Of a stretch of DNA of 64,000 bases, positions 26,135 through 33,589 are shown piece by piece (within the stretch, counting starts at the first letter, position 1; every line of letters begins with the position of its first letter). Source of the DNA: Tepidiforma bonchosmolovskayae (GTDB taxonomy: Bacteria; Chloroflexota; Dehalococcoidia; Tepidiformales; Tepidiformaceae). A program made the translations under genes and the position numbers. Below the pieces are notes generated by a model. The model was not told the DNA's origin. It made no database searches and saw only the letters and a list, made by a program, of their open reading frames with translations. The stretch lies in NCBI RefSeq assembly GCF_008838325.1, contig NZ_CP042829.1, forward strand, positions 310,001-374,000, written 5' to 3'.

Positions 26135-27370
26135 TCAAATGGTGTTCATGGCGAACCGGTCCGGTCGCTCGTAGAACGGTTCGTTGACGGTGATGCGGAC
26201 GATCTCCTTGCCCTGGCTGTCGAAGCCGATGACGGTGTCGTTGTAGATTTCGCGCTTTTTCCCATCGACGGTGAACTCCGCAGTCTTCGGACCCGGCTCG
26301 ACGCGGTAGGAGAAGATGATTTTCTGGGTTGCCCGGAAGAGCTGGAGGACGGCGAGGAGCTCGCGGGACGGGTTGGTGTACCGTTCGATCGCCGCGTCGA
26401 CGCCGGGGCCGAACATCTGACGGAGGTAATCGCGCGGGACCCAGCGGGGCGGGATGTAATAGACGTTGGGCTGGGTGCCGAACTGGGGGTAGAGCGGAAG
26501 AGCGACTTTTTCAACATGGACGAGGTAGTACAGCGGGTTCTGGCGGTCCTCGGCCCACTGGCCATCAGGCTCGACTTTGACGAGTCCCTGGAGGCGAATC
26601 TTGCCGATGCAGGCCGTCATGCAGCGCGTCTCCATGGGGACGCCTTCGGTGAGCGGGTCGGTCCCTTCGACACGGGGGTAGCAGCCGATGCACTTTTCGG
26701 AGGTCCGGGTGGTCGGCCGGTACATGGCCTTCTTGTAGGGGCATGCCTCGACACACTTGCGGTACCCTCGGCAGCGTTCCTGGTCGATGAGGACGATCCC
26801 GTCTTCTTCGCGTTTGTAGGCGGCGTTGCGGGGACAGGCAGCGACGCAGGCCGGGTAGGTGCAGTGATTGCAGATGCGCTGGAGGTAGAAGAACCAGCCG
26901 GAGTGCTCAGGGAGCGAGGCGCCAGAGGGGGAGAACCGTGTAGCGGTGTCCTCGAACAGGTTTGGCGACTTCCATTCGTCTTCGTCGGGGATGTAGCCGG
27001 TTGCCTGTCTTTCGATGCCGTCGGCGGTTTCGAAGATTGTTTTGCCGGCGAAGGTGCCGTAGGGCGCGGCGCGGGTCGGGGGCCTGGCATCCCAGACCTG
27101 GCCGCCGGGGTCGGCCGCTTCCTGAAGGGCGAGGAGCTTCGTATCCCAGTGGTGGGGATACCCTCCGAAGGGCTTCGTCTCGACGTTGTTCCACCACATC
27201 AGCTCCTGCCCGGGCGAGAATGTCCAGGTTGACTTGCAGGCCATGGTGCACGTTTGACAGGCGATGCAGCGGTTGATGTTGAAGACGGCGGCGAACTGGC
27301 GTTTCTGGGTACCGGTCTGGAAGCGGTACTCCATCTCGCGGCCGATTTGCCAGTTGTAAACGCGCGGCAT
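26135..27370 (-). CDS. Four-cluster Fe-S beta subunit, NxrB/NarH-like
   Basis: This 411-residue ferredoxin-type subunit links the catalytic and heme subunits. Cysteine groups are C35-x2-C38-x2-C41-x3-C45, C167-x2-C170-x4-C175-x3-C179, C200-x5-C206-x3-C210 and C227-x2-C230-x19-C250-x3-C254. In CRGYRKCVEAC a tyrosine (203) stands where a fourth cysteine would be, so this site probably holds a [3Fe-4S] cluster; NarH has Trp there. MWWNNVETKPFGGYP (58-72) and VLIDQERCRGYRKC closely resemble segments conserved in periplasmic NxrB of Nitrospira and anammox bacteria. There is no signal peptide, so export is expected by hitch-hiking on the Tat signal of alpha. The start lies 2 bases after the 88-residue gene. 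Confidence 0.93.
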   Translation of the reverse strand: MPRVYNWQIGREMEYRFQTGTQKRQFAAVFNINRCIACQTCTMACKSTWTFSPGQELMWWNNVETKPFGGYPHHWDTKLLALQEAADPGGQVWDARPPTRAAPYGTFAGKTIFETADGIERQATGYIPDEDEWKSPNLFEDTATRFSPSGASLPEHSGWFFYLQRICNHCTYPACVAACPRNAAYKREEDGIVLIDQERCRGYRKCVEACPYKKAMYRPTTRTSEKCIGCYPRVEGTDPLTEGVPMETRCMTACIGKIRLQGLVKVEPDGQWAEDRQNPLYYLVHVEKVALPLYPQFGTQPNVYYIPPRWVPRDYLRQMFGPGVDAAIERYTNPSRELLAVLQLFRATQKIIFSYRVEPGPKTAEFTVDGKKREIYNDTVIGFDSQGKEIVRITVNEPFYERPDRFAMNTI

Positions 27371-27372
27371 GG

Positions 27373-27639
27373 CTAGACCTCCCCGGCCGATGGACCGTAT
27401 ACGGAGCGGATTATGCTGCGGACGAATGCTTCGCCACGGCGGCGATAGATTGCGTGGGTGCCCGAGAAATAGGGGGAGGCGAAGAGCCGGAGGGCTTTTT
27501 GCGGGGGCATCGCCATCAGGGCGTACTCCTCGACGATGCAGCGAGCCATGAGTTCGTCCTGGTCGACTCCATCAGGGACGGGGAATCGCTGGGCGACAAA
27601 GGCGTACGGGTCATCGAACTCCAGCTCTTTGTGGGACAT
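27373..27639 (-). CDS. 88-residue unknown protein between alpha and beta genes
   Basis: This small soluble protein has an acidic N-terminus (KELEFDDPYAF), a central helix (DQDELMARCIVEEYALMAM) and a basic C-terminal helix (RRRGEAFVRSIIRSVYG). It has a single cysteine and no signal or membrane helix. A strong GAGGAGGG ribosome site lies at the end of the alpha gene, 8 bases before ATG 27639, and the beta start follows its stop after 2 bases, so it is expressed with the complex. I do not recognise the family. Position suggests an assembly factor or a small structural subunit; comparison with NxrT of anammox NXR would be worth making, but no sequence link is claimed. Confidence 0.75.
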   Translation of the reverse strand: MSHKELEFDDPYAFVAQRFPVPDGVDQDELMARCIVEEYALMAMPPQKALRLFASPYFSGTHAIYRRRGEAFVRSIIRSVYGPSAGEV

Positions 27640-27643
27640 GGAT

Positions 27644-30600
27644 TCAGGCCCTCCTCACGGTGACGAGCTTGCCGGCGATGTAGCGGTCCATGACTGCGCT
27701 GGTGCGGCCCGGCGACATGCCGTCCTGGCCGGCAGCCCACTTACCCTGGCCGTTGAGGCCGCCGTCCTCGGCTTTGGTGATGCGGACAAGCGTCTCTTTG
27801 GGGACGGTGTTGACGGCGTGATTGTCGGCCTCGCCGCCAAAGATGAAGGCCTGGGCAACTTTTGCCTTGTGGAAAAGGTGGTCGGTCTGGTGCATCGGCA
27901 TGGACCAGTCACGGGTGACGCTCTGGTGCGAGCCGTAGCGGAAGTTGGACTGGTAGCCGGTGTCGGCGGAGACCGCCCGGCCATCGGCGCGGGTTTCATG
28001 GGCGAGGACGGTCTTTTCGGTGGCGCCGAAGCCGCCGTGCTTGGTCATGACGACGCCGCGGGGGTAGGCGGGGTTGAGCTTCACCCGGAGCATCAGGCGG
28101 GCGACCTTGTACCGGGGGTCATCGGGCGTCCAGCCGAAGAAGGGCCGGTCGGCGGGGTTGGCATCGACCCAGACGTAGTCACCTTCTTCAAGACCGAGTT
28201 CGCGTGCGTCCTCGGGATTCATGTGGAGCTGCTGGTCGCCCACGCTCGCCATGCGCCTGTCGGCGCGGTAGGGGTCGGTGAAGTCGGTAGCATAGAGGTT
28301 CATCCAGTCGGTAACCGACCAGGACGAGTGGACTGTGTGCCGGGTTTTGGGGGTCAGGAAGTAGAAGCGGAAGCCCTGTTCCCAGAGCGGGTTGCGGGTT
28401 TGCTTCACCTGGTTCCACGGGAGCTTGATGTTGCGGACCGTTCGGCGCTCGGGGTCAAGGTCGTCGGGCGGGATGCCGTAGTCTTCGGGACGGATGAGCG
28501 GATTCGACGACACGATGACGTTTGGGAGATATGGGGTTGCCTCTGGGCCTTCGCGGTGGACGATGAAGTTTTCGCCGTATTCGAGGGCCTCGGGGATGTC
28601 GCAATACGAGTTCATCCTTCCCGTATCGGTGTGGAATGGCATGCTGTCGTGAATCTGCTCGTAGTAGGGGACCCGAGGATACGAGCGGAAGAGCATGAGG
28701 GCAGAGCCGGGCTCGCCGTACTTTCCGGCGAGGATGTCGCTGACGCGGTATCCGCTGGTAGTTCCCGAGGAGTCGAGCAGACGCTGCAGGTAGATGTCGG
28801 CCCGGCCTTCGAGCGCGAACTTCCAGTAGTTGGCGAAGCGTTCGTCGCCGGTGAGTTCACTGAGGGCCTTGGCGACTCCAGCCATAATCGAGATGTCGTC
28901 GCGGGTATCGAACATCGGCGGGATGCCGCCCTTCCAGATTTGGAGGAAGGGGTTCTGGCAGGAGGCAGTGACTTCCACCTGCTGCATTTCGAGCCATGAA
29001 TTGGCAGGAAGGACGACATCGGAGTATTCGCAGGAAAGAGTCATTTCAATGTCTTGCGTGATGATCATGTCGATCTTCGGCAGGACATTGAAGAGAACCA
29101 TATACAGCCACTTGGCGTTGTTGATCAGGTTGACGTTGGTCGTCCAGATAACCTTGGTTGGCGTGGGCATATGGGTCTTCCCGGTGAAGACCTTCCGCCC
29201 GTACTTCGGGGTATCGACGATGAACGCCCGGTCGCCGTGGTCCCAGAATGCGGGCTCTTCATCCTTGGTGTAGGCGTGGGCTTTGATGTCCTTGCCCCGG
29301 GCTGCGGGGTCGAGGTTCGGTTCGAACGGGTCTTCGGCGATCCATCCTTTGAAGCCGGGGCCGGTCTCGGGAGTGCCCTGGAAGAGGGCGGCCTTGTAGT
29401 TACCGGCCCAGGAGTACATGCCCGCGCCGGGTTTACCGATGTTCCCGGTCAGCATGAGCGGGAGGTGCACCGCGCGGTTGTGGAGGGTGGCATGGAACCA
29501 GTGATTGATGCCTTCGCCGACATGAATGGCCACCGGCTTCATGGTGGCGATGTCGTTTGCGAGGCGTTCGATGAGTTCTGCGGGCGCGCCCGAGATTTCG
29601 GACGCGGTGGCGACGTCGTAGTCCCGGAGGTGAATCTTGTACGCCTCCCAGAGCGTCATGACCTGGACATCCCGCCCGTCGAGGGTCCGGACGGTGCCGG
29701 TGTATTCGAGCTGGGGGTCGATGCCCTTCGCCGCCAGGCGGTCGCCGACATCGTCGCGGGTGACGGGACTGAGCGACCGGGACTTGCTGTCGTAAACAAC
29801 GTAATCCTGCAGCTTGCTGTATTGATCCCTGGTGAGGCCCTGGACTTTGAAGCTGGGGCCATTCGGATCGAGGGAGGGCTGGTAGCCCGGGAAGACGTCA
29901 CGCGGGTCGAGCCGCTTGAGGGTGTCAGTGCGGATGAGGAGCGGGAGGTCGGTAAACCGTTTGACGAAATCTGCGTCGTAGAGTTTGCGCTCCATGAGGA
30001 TGCGCGAAATTGCGAGGAAGATGGCGGTATCGCCGAGGCCGGGGCGGCAGGGAATCCAGTAGTCGGCCTTGGTGGCTGGCGGCGAGTACTCGGGGGTGAT
30101 GGTGACAATCTTGCCGCCGCGCTCCATCAATTCGATGAAGAAGTGGGCGTCGGCCATTTTGTTTTCGACGAGGTTTTTGCCGACGCCGATGTGGAGGCGG
30201 GCATTGCGCATGTCATTGAAGTCGCAATCAGAGTTTTGGAGGCCGGTGACGAAGGGAGTGCCGGGGGCCTGGTCGCCGTGCCAGGTGTAGTTGGACCAGT
30301 TGCGGCCGCCACGTGCCTCCTCGGGGGATACTCCCCGGACGTGAACGTCGAGGAGGGCCATCATGTTCGACATGCGGTACATGCCGTACTTGCCGAGGAC
30401 ACCGAGGAGCCCCATGCCGCCCCGCATCTTGAAGGTGCGGGTGCCGGCACCGCCCATCTCCTCGACCATTTCGGGCTGGTAGCCTTCTTCGAGGAGGATG
30501 CGCTTGCCCTCCTCGCCGGAGTAGCGGCGGGCGATCGCCTCGAGGCCGCGGGCGGCGTAGCGGAAGGCGTCGTCCCATGAGACGTTGACGAAGGTGTCGC

Positions 30601-31090
30601 GTCCGCGGGCATCGAACCGGTATTTCGAGCGCGCTTCCGGGGTGAGGGCCGGGAAGCCGTCGTCGGCCCACTGCTTCCATCCTTTGCGGATCATGGGGTT
30701 CCTCAGACGGTACGGGCCGTAGATGCGGCGGGTGAGGGTCGCGCCCTTGTTGCAGCCGCGGGGGTTCCAGGCGGCGGTGGCGAAGTTCCCGGAGGGGTCG
30801 CCGACATCCTGGCAGTCGTAATTCTGTTCCGTGCGGATGACGATTCCGTTGCGGACGAACGCGCGGAGGCGGCAGTTGTGGGTGCAGTTCGGGGCGCAGA
30901 CGAAGGTGAACGAGCTGTCGTACCGGTACTGGTCGCGGTAGAGGCGTTCCCACCCACGGTTTGGGTAATACTGCAGGGGATTGGCGACGCCAGGCGCTGC
31001 CTGGAGAAACGAGAGACGCTGCCCTGCGTAGGCGGCGGTGCCGGCAGCGGCGAGGCCGGCGGAGAGCTTGATGAACTGGCGTCGGTCCAC
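27644..31090 (-). CDS. Molybdopterin catalytic alpha subunit, DMSO-reductase type II (NxrA/periplasmic NarG-like)
   Basis: This 1,148-residue Mo-bisPGD enzyme is exported by Tat. The start is GTG 31090, 6 bases after a GGAGGA site; it begins MDRRQFIKLSAGLAAAG, a textbook twin-arginine signal. Upstream in-frame codons would push the signal inward and lack a ribosome site. The FS0 cluster ligands are C65-x3-C69-x3-C73 and C113. Asp273 in YTWHGDQAPGTP fits the Mo-ligating aspartate of type II enzymes (NarG YTWHGD). Length is close to NxrA and well above selenate or perchlorate reductase alpha (about 920). The reaction is likely nitrite oxidation or nitrate reduction on the outer face; other oxyanions or hydroxylation of a carbon substrate cannot be excluded. 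It is first gene of the operon. Confidence 0.92.
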   Translation of the reverse strand: MDRRQFIKLSAGLAAAGTAAYAGQRLSFLQAAPGVANPLQYYPNRGWERLYRDQYRYDSSFTFVCAPNCTHNCRLRAFVRNGIVIRTEQNYDCQDVGDPSGNFATAAWNPRGCNKGATLTRRIYGPYRLRNPMIRKGWKQWADDGFPALTPEARSKYRFDARGRDTFVNVSWDDAFRYAARGLEAIARRYSGEEGKRILLEEGYQPEMVEEMGGAGTRTFKMRGGMGLLGVLGKYGMYRMSNMMALLDVHVRGVSPEEARGGRNWSNYTWHGDQAPGTPFVTGLQNSDCDFNDMRNARLHIGVGKNLVENKMADAHFFIELMERGGKIVTITPEYSPPATKADYWIPCRPGLGDTAIFLAISRILMERKLYDADFVKRFTDLPLLIRTDTLKRLDPRDVFPGYQPSLDPNGPSFKVQGLTRDQYSKLQDYVVYDSKSRSLSPVTRDDVGDRLAAKGIDPQLEYTGTVRTLDGRDVQVMTLWEAYKIHLRDYDVATASEISGAPAELIERLANDIATMKPVAIHVGEGINHWFHATLHNRAVHLPLMLTGNIGKPGAGMYSWAGNYKAALFQGTPETGPGFKGWIAEDPFEPNLDPAARGKDIKAHAYTKDEEPAFWDHGDRAFIVDTPKYGRKVFTGKTHMPTPTKVIWTTNVNLINNAKWLYMVLFNVLPKIDMIITQDIEMTLSCEYSDVVLPANSWLEMQQVEVTASCQNPFLQIWKGGIPPMFDTRDDISIMAGVAKALSELTGDERFANYWKFALEGRADIYLQRLLDSSGTTSGYRVSDILAGKYGEPGSALMLFRSYPRVPYYEQIHDSMPFHTDTGRMNSYCDIPEALEYGENFIVHREGPEATPYLPNVIVSSNPLIRPEDYGIPPDDLDPERRTVRNIKLPWNQVKQTRNPLWEQGFRFYFLTPKTRHTVHSSWSVTDWMNLYATDFTDPYRADRRMASVGDQQLHMNPEDARELGLEEGDYVWVDANPADRPFFGWTPDDPRYKVARLMLRVKLNPAYPRGVVMTKHGGFGATEKTVLAHETRADGRAVSADTGYQSNFRYGSHQSVTRDWSMPMHQTDHLFHKAKVAQAFIFGGEADNHAVNTVPKETLVRITKAEDGGLNGQGKWAAGQDGMSPGRTSAVMDRYIAGKLVTVRRA

Positions 31091-31158
31091 TGGCGGTCCT
31101 CCGGGCACCTTCAGTGCAGTGGTCTGGGCCAAGCGTGCGCCTGCCGAAGTCGGCGGGC

Positions 31159-31174
31159 TGTGACAATCGTCACG
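31159..31174. promoter_or_regulatory. CRP/FNR-type operator between alpha gene and its regulator
   Basis: TGTGACAATCGTCACG has perfect GTGAC/GTCAC arms with the TGTGA-N6-TCAC spacing of CRP sites. It lies 68 bases upstream of the alpha GTG and over 60 bases upstream of the regulator, in a position to control either or both. Confidence 0.65.
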
Positions 31175-31302
31175 GGCCGGCGGATGCCTCCGAAGGGCCG
31201 TTCGGGCGCGAATCGCCGGACCTATCGACGCATTGAATGGATCACATCGAACACAGCAGAACGATGCTTCGCCGACGCGTGACGACAGCGCAGAATGGAA
31301 GG

Positions 31303-31983
31303 ATGCAGCCGACTGCGGAGGACGTTCGCGCGATTCCGCACTTCACGCCGCTGACGACGCGGGAAGCCGAGCTTGTGGCGCCGTTACTGCGCTCCGTGCG
31401 GCTCGACGAGCGGCAGCGGCTGATTGCCGAGGGCGAGCCGTGCGAGGGCTTTTACTTCGTGCGGAGAGGGAGGCTGCGGCTGTTCCGGACAGCACCGGAT
31501 GGGCGTGAGCAGACGCTTCGGATTGTGGCGGCCGGCGAGACCTTTGGCGAAGTGCCGGTTTTCGATGGGGGACCCAACGCGGCGAGCGCTGAGGCGATCG
31601 AACCGGCTGACGTCGTGCTGGTACCCTTGGCAGTAGCCCAGGTCCTGGTGGAACGCTACCCGGAGGTCGCGCGGCGCCTCCTGCGGCACCTCGCGGCCAG
31701 GCTCCGGGCCTTCAATGAGCTGGTTGAGCAGCTTTCGCTCCAGACCGTACAGCAGCGCCTGGCCCGCTACCTCTACTTCGCGGCGAAAGAGACCGGCGTC
31801 GAGACGGCGGGCGGAATCGCGGTGGAACGACGGCTGAGCGGACAGGACCTGGCCTCGCTGGTCGGGAGCGTCCGTGAAGTGGTTGCCCGCACGCTGAAGG
31901 GGCTTGAGGACGAAGGGGTTATCGTCATCGAGCGGCAGCGCTATCTCATCCGGAGCCTTGAGGAGCTCCGGCGTTATTTCTGA
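31303..31983 (+). CDS. CRP/FNR-family transcription regulator
   Basis: This regulator of about 226 residues has a cyclic-nucleotide-binding-like beta barrel (RLIAEGEPCEGFYFVRRGRLRLF, GETFGEVPVF shown in parts), a dimer helix (RHLAARLRAFNELVEQLSL) and a winged helix-turn-helix. The recognition helix has VREVVARTL, keeping the R-E-x-x-x-R triad with which CRP reads TGTGA; FNR's E-x-x-S-R is absent, as are FNR's cluster cysteines. The operator at 31159 has exactly that half-site. It is divergent from the molybdoenzyme operon and presumably controls it. The start is uncertain: in-frame ATG codons at 31237 and 31264 would add 22 or 13 residues. Confidence 0.88.
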   Translation: MQPTAEDVRAIPHFTPLTTREAELVAPLLRSVRLDERQRLIAEGEPCEGFYFVRRGRLRLFRTAPDGREQTLRIVAAGETFGEVPVFDGGPNAASAEAIEPADVVLVPLAVAQVLVERYPEVARRLLRHLAARLRAFNELVEQLSLQTVQQRLARYLYFAAKETGVETAGGIAVERRLSGQDLASLVGSVREVVARTLKGLEDEGVIVIERQRYLIRSLEELRRYF

Positions 31984-31989
31984 GCGGGG

Positions 31990-33306
31990 TCACGTGCCAG
32001 CGGTGTGTGCCGCCGGTCTCGGCCCTGGCCCGCGGCCCGGGACCGGCCGAACCACGAAGGTGCCGGCAAGCGACGCCGTGGCGAACAGGCCGGCGACGGT
32101 GCAGGCTGCCCCTGCGGCCCGGAGTGCGGGCAGTGCCCCGGAGAGGGCGGCGCCGGCGCCGGTAATGGTTCCGATGGCCACGAGGATGAGCACCGCGTGC
32201 GCGATGTGCCGGGAGTACAGCTCTGCAGTCCCGGGCACCGATTCGTGGCCTGCACGCGCGCTGAACCGGTGGTACCAGGCGATGAAGGGCACGATTTTGT
32301 AGCTGTTGGCGACCAGCGTCATGCCGGCCCAGCCGCCCAAGACAAGGACGCCGGCGGCAGTGACGATGCGATGGGCCCCGGGCGGCGCATCGGCCGGCCA
32401 GGCCGCGGCAAGGGGTGTTGCAGCGAGGGCTGCGCCGAGGAACAGGAACGAGCCGGCCGTGGCGCGGCTGTAGAGGTCGGGTTTGCGCCGGAGCCGGCCG
32501 CGATACAGGCGAACGGCGTCTGCGAGCCAGACTCCACCGAGCGCGGCCAGGACAGCCTCGAGGCCGGCACGGGCCAGAGGCGGTGGGTCGAGGGGATAGA
32601 CTGCGCATGCCACGACCGCCATCGCTGCGAGCGCGCCAGGGAGCTGCCTGGCGAATCTTGGAGTAACCCCGCGGACGATGCCGAACATGGGGAGCAGGCG
32701 GTAGGTGACACCAGTGATGGCGATGGCCAGCCAGCCGATGATGCCGAGGTGGGCGTGGGCAGCCACGAGCGCGGGGGTCACGGCAAACCAGCCGAAGCGC
32801 AGTGCGAGCGCCCAGGTCAGGCCAAGGGCGACGGTGGCGCCCAGGCAGAGATGGGCGAGCCGGAGGCTGGTGAGTTCGGGGCTGACCGGGCGCGCAGTCC
32901 AGAGGGGACGGGCAGCCGCGGCCAGATAGCAGGCAAGTCCGGCCACAGCAAGGCCGCCGCCCGCGGCGAGAAGCGGGAGCCGCCAATCGGCGAACGCGCC
33001 CACAAGGAGCGCGACCCCGGTGGCGTAGAGGACAAATGCCGACATCGCGAGAGACACCGCGGGCGGGCGGCCGCCGAGCACCGACGTTGTGAGCTGGAGG
33101 GTGGCTCCCATGATGGACATGGTGAGCCAGCCAAGCACGATACCGTGGGTTGCGGCGAGAAGCGCGGGAGTGGATGGGCCGTCAAGCGTCCCTTCGGGGG
33201 CGGTGAGCAGCGCGACCCCGGCCATCGCGAGGCCGAGCGGAGCGGCTACCAGATATGGCGCCACGACGCGCGCGGGGGGCACCGCATTGGGGTTGATTCC
33301 GTTCAC
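31990..33306 (-). CDS. Heme-copper-oxidase-subunit-I-like / NnrS-like membrane protein
   Basis: This 438-residue protein has about twelve transmembrane helices. Conserved-looking histidines sit within helices: THGIVLGWLTMSIMG, AAHAHLGIIGWLAIAITG followed by YRLLPMFG, WYHRFSA and SRHIAHAVLI. The AHAHLxxxGW-YRLxP pattern occurs in stand-alone proteins related to heme-copper oxidase subunit I found beside nitrogen-oxide respiration genes. The full set of CuB and heme ligands of a true oxidase is not evident. Sensing, detoxifying or reducing nitric oxide is plausible but unproven. GTG 33306 overlaps the stop of the DUF2249 gene (GTGA), so the two are co-expressed. It converges on the regulator gene with 6 bases between stops. 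Confidence 0.7.
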   Translation of the reverse strand: MNGINPNAVPPARVVAPYLVAAPLGLAMAGVALLTAPEGTLDGPSTPALLAATHGIVLGWLTMSIMGATLQLTTSVLGGRPPAVSLAMSAFVLYATGVALLVGAFADWRLPLLAAGGGLAVAGLACYLAAAARPLWTARPVSPELTSLRLAHLCLGATVALGLTWALALRFGWFAVTPALVAAHAHLGIIGWLAIAITGVTYRLLPMFGIVRGVTPRFARQLPGALAAMAVVACAVYPLDPPPLARAGLEAVLAALGGVWLADAVRLYRGRLRRKPDLYSRATAGSFLFLGAALAATPLAAAWPADAPPGAHRIVTAAGVLVLGGWAGMTLVANSYKIVPFIAWYHRFSARAGHESVPGTAELYSRHIAHAVLILVAIGTITGAGAALSGALPALRAAGAACTVAGLFATASLAGTFVVRPVPGRGPGPRPAAHTAGT

Positions 33307-33527
33307 GGCGCGGGCTCACGCCAGATGCGGATGCGGGGGCCATCCTCGGATGCGGTGAACTCCCAGGTGTAGCCGCGACGCTCGAGTTCTGCGTACAGCA
33401 GACGGGGCTCGCGGTCCATCAGCGCGACCAGTTCATCACCCGGGCCGAGCTGCCCAAGGGCCTGGAGGATGCGGACCATTGGCTGCGGGGGCTCGAGGCC
33501 CCGGTTGTCCACGACTATCTGCATCAT
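33303..33527 (-). CDS. DUF2249 (TusA-like fold) small protein
   Basis: This 74-residue protein has the DUF2249 pattern: VDNRGLEPPQPMVRILQAL, then LGPGDELVALMDREPRLL and LERRGYTWEF. The fold is related to the TusA/SirA sulfur-carrier group, but the usual cysteine is replaced (LEPPQP). Such proteins commonly lie beside genes for nitrogen-oxide respiration and hemerythrin-like proteins. ATG 33527 is chosen over ATG 33542 because a CRP-type site is centred 41.5 bases upstream and a CATCAT -10 falls at -12 to -7, which puts the transcript start on this codon. It is followed by the membrane protein with a GTGA overlap. Confidence 0.8.
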   Translation of the reverse strand: MMQIVVDNRGLEPPQPMVRILQALGQLGPGDELVALMDREPRLLYAELERRGYTWEFTASEDGPRIRIWREPAP

Positions 33528-33560
33528 GCGGAGATGATGCATGGACCGGCGGCCTGGGGA

Positions 33561-33576
33561 TTTGACTTACGTCACA
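33561..33576. promoter_or_regulatory. CRP/FNR-type operator upstream of the DUF2249 gene
   Basis: Read on the minus strand this is TGTGACGTAAGTCAAA, matching the TGTGAC half and spacing of the site at 31159. Its centre is 41.5 bases from ATG 33527, the class II activator position. Confidence 0.6.
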
Positions 33577-33589
33577 GGCGAAACGGGGG

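Noticed and set aside
22762-31090. Classical cytoplasmic NarGHJI nitrate reductase
   Set aside because: Alpha has a clear Tat signal, gamma is an EbdC/NxrC-type heme-b protein and no NarI is present.
31088-31132. Upstream TTG 31132 as start of the molybdoenzyme alpha subunit
   Set aside because: It lacks a ribosome site and would bury the twin-arginine signal 14 residues deeper; GTG 31090 has GGAGGA at the right distance.
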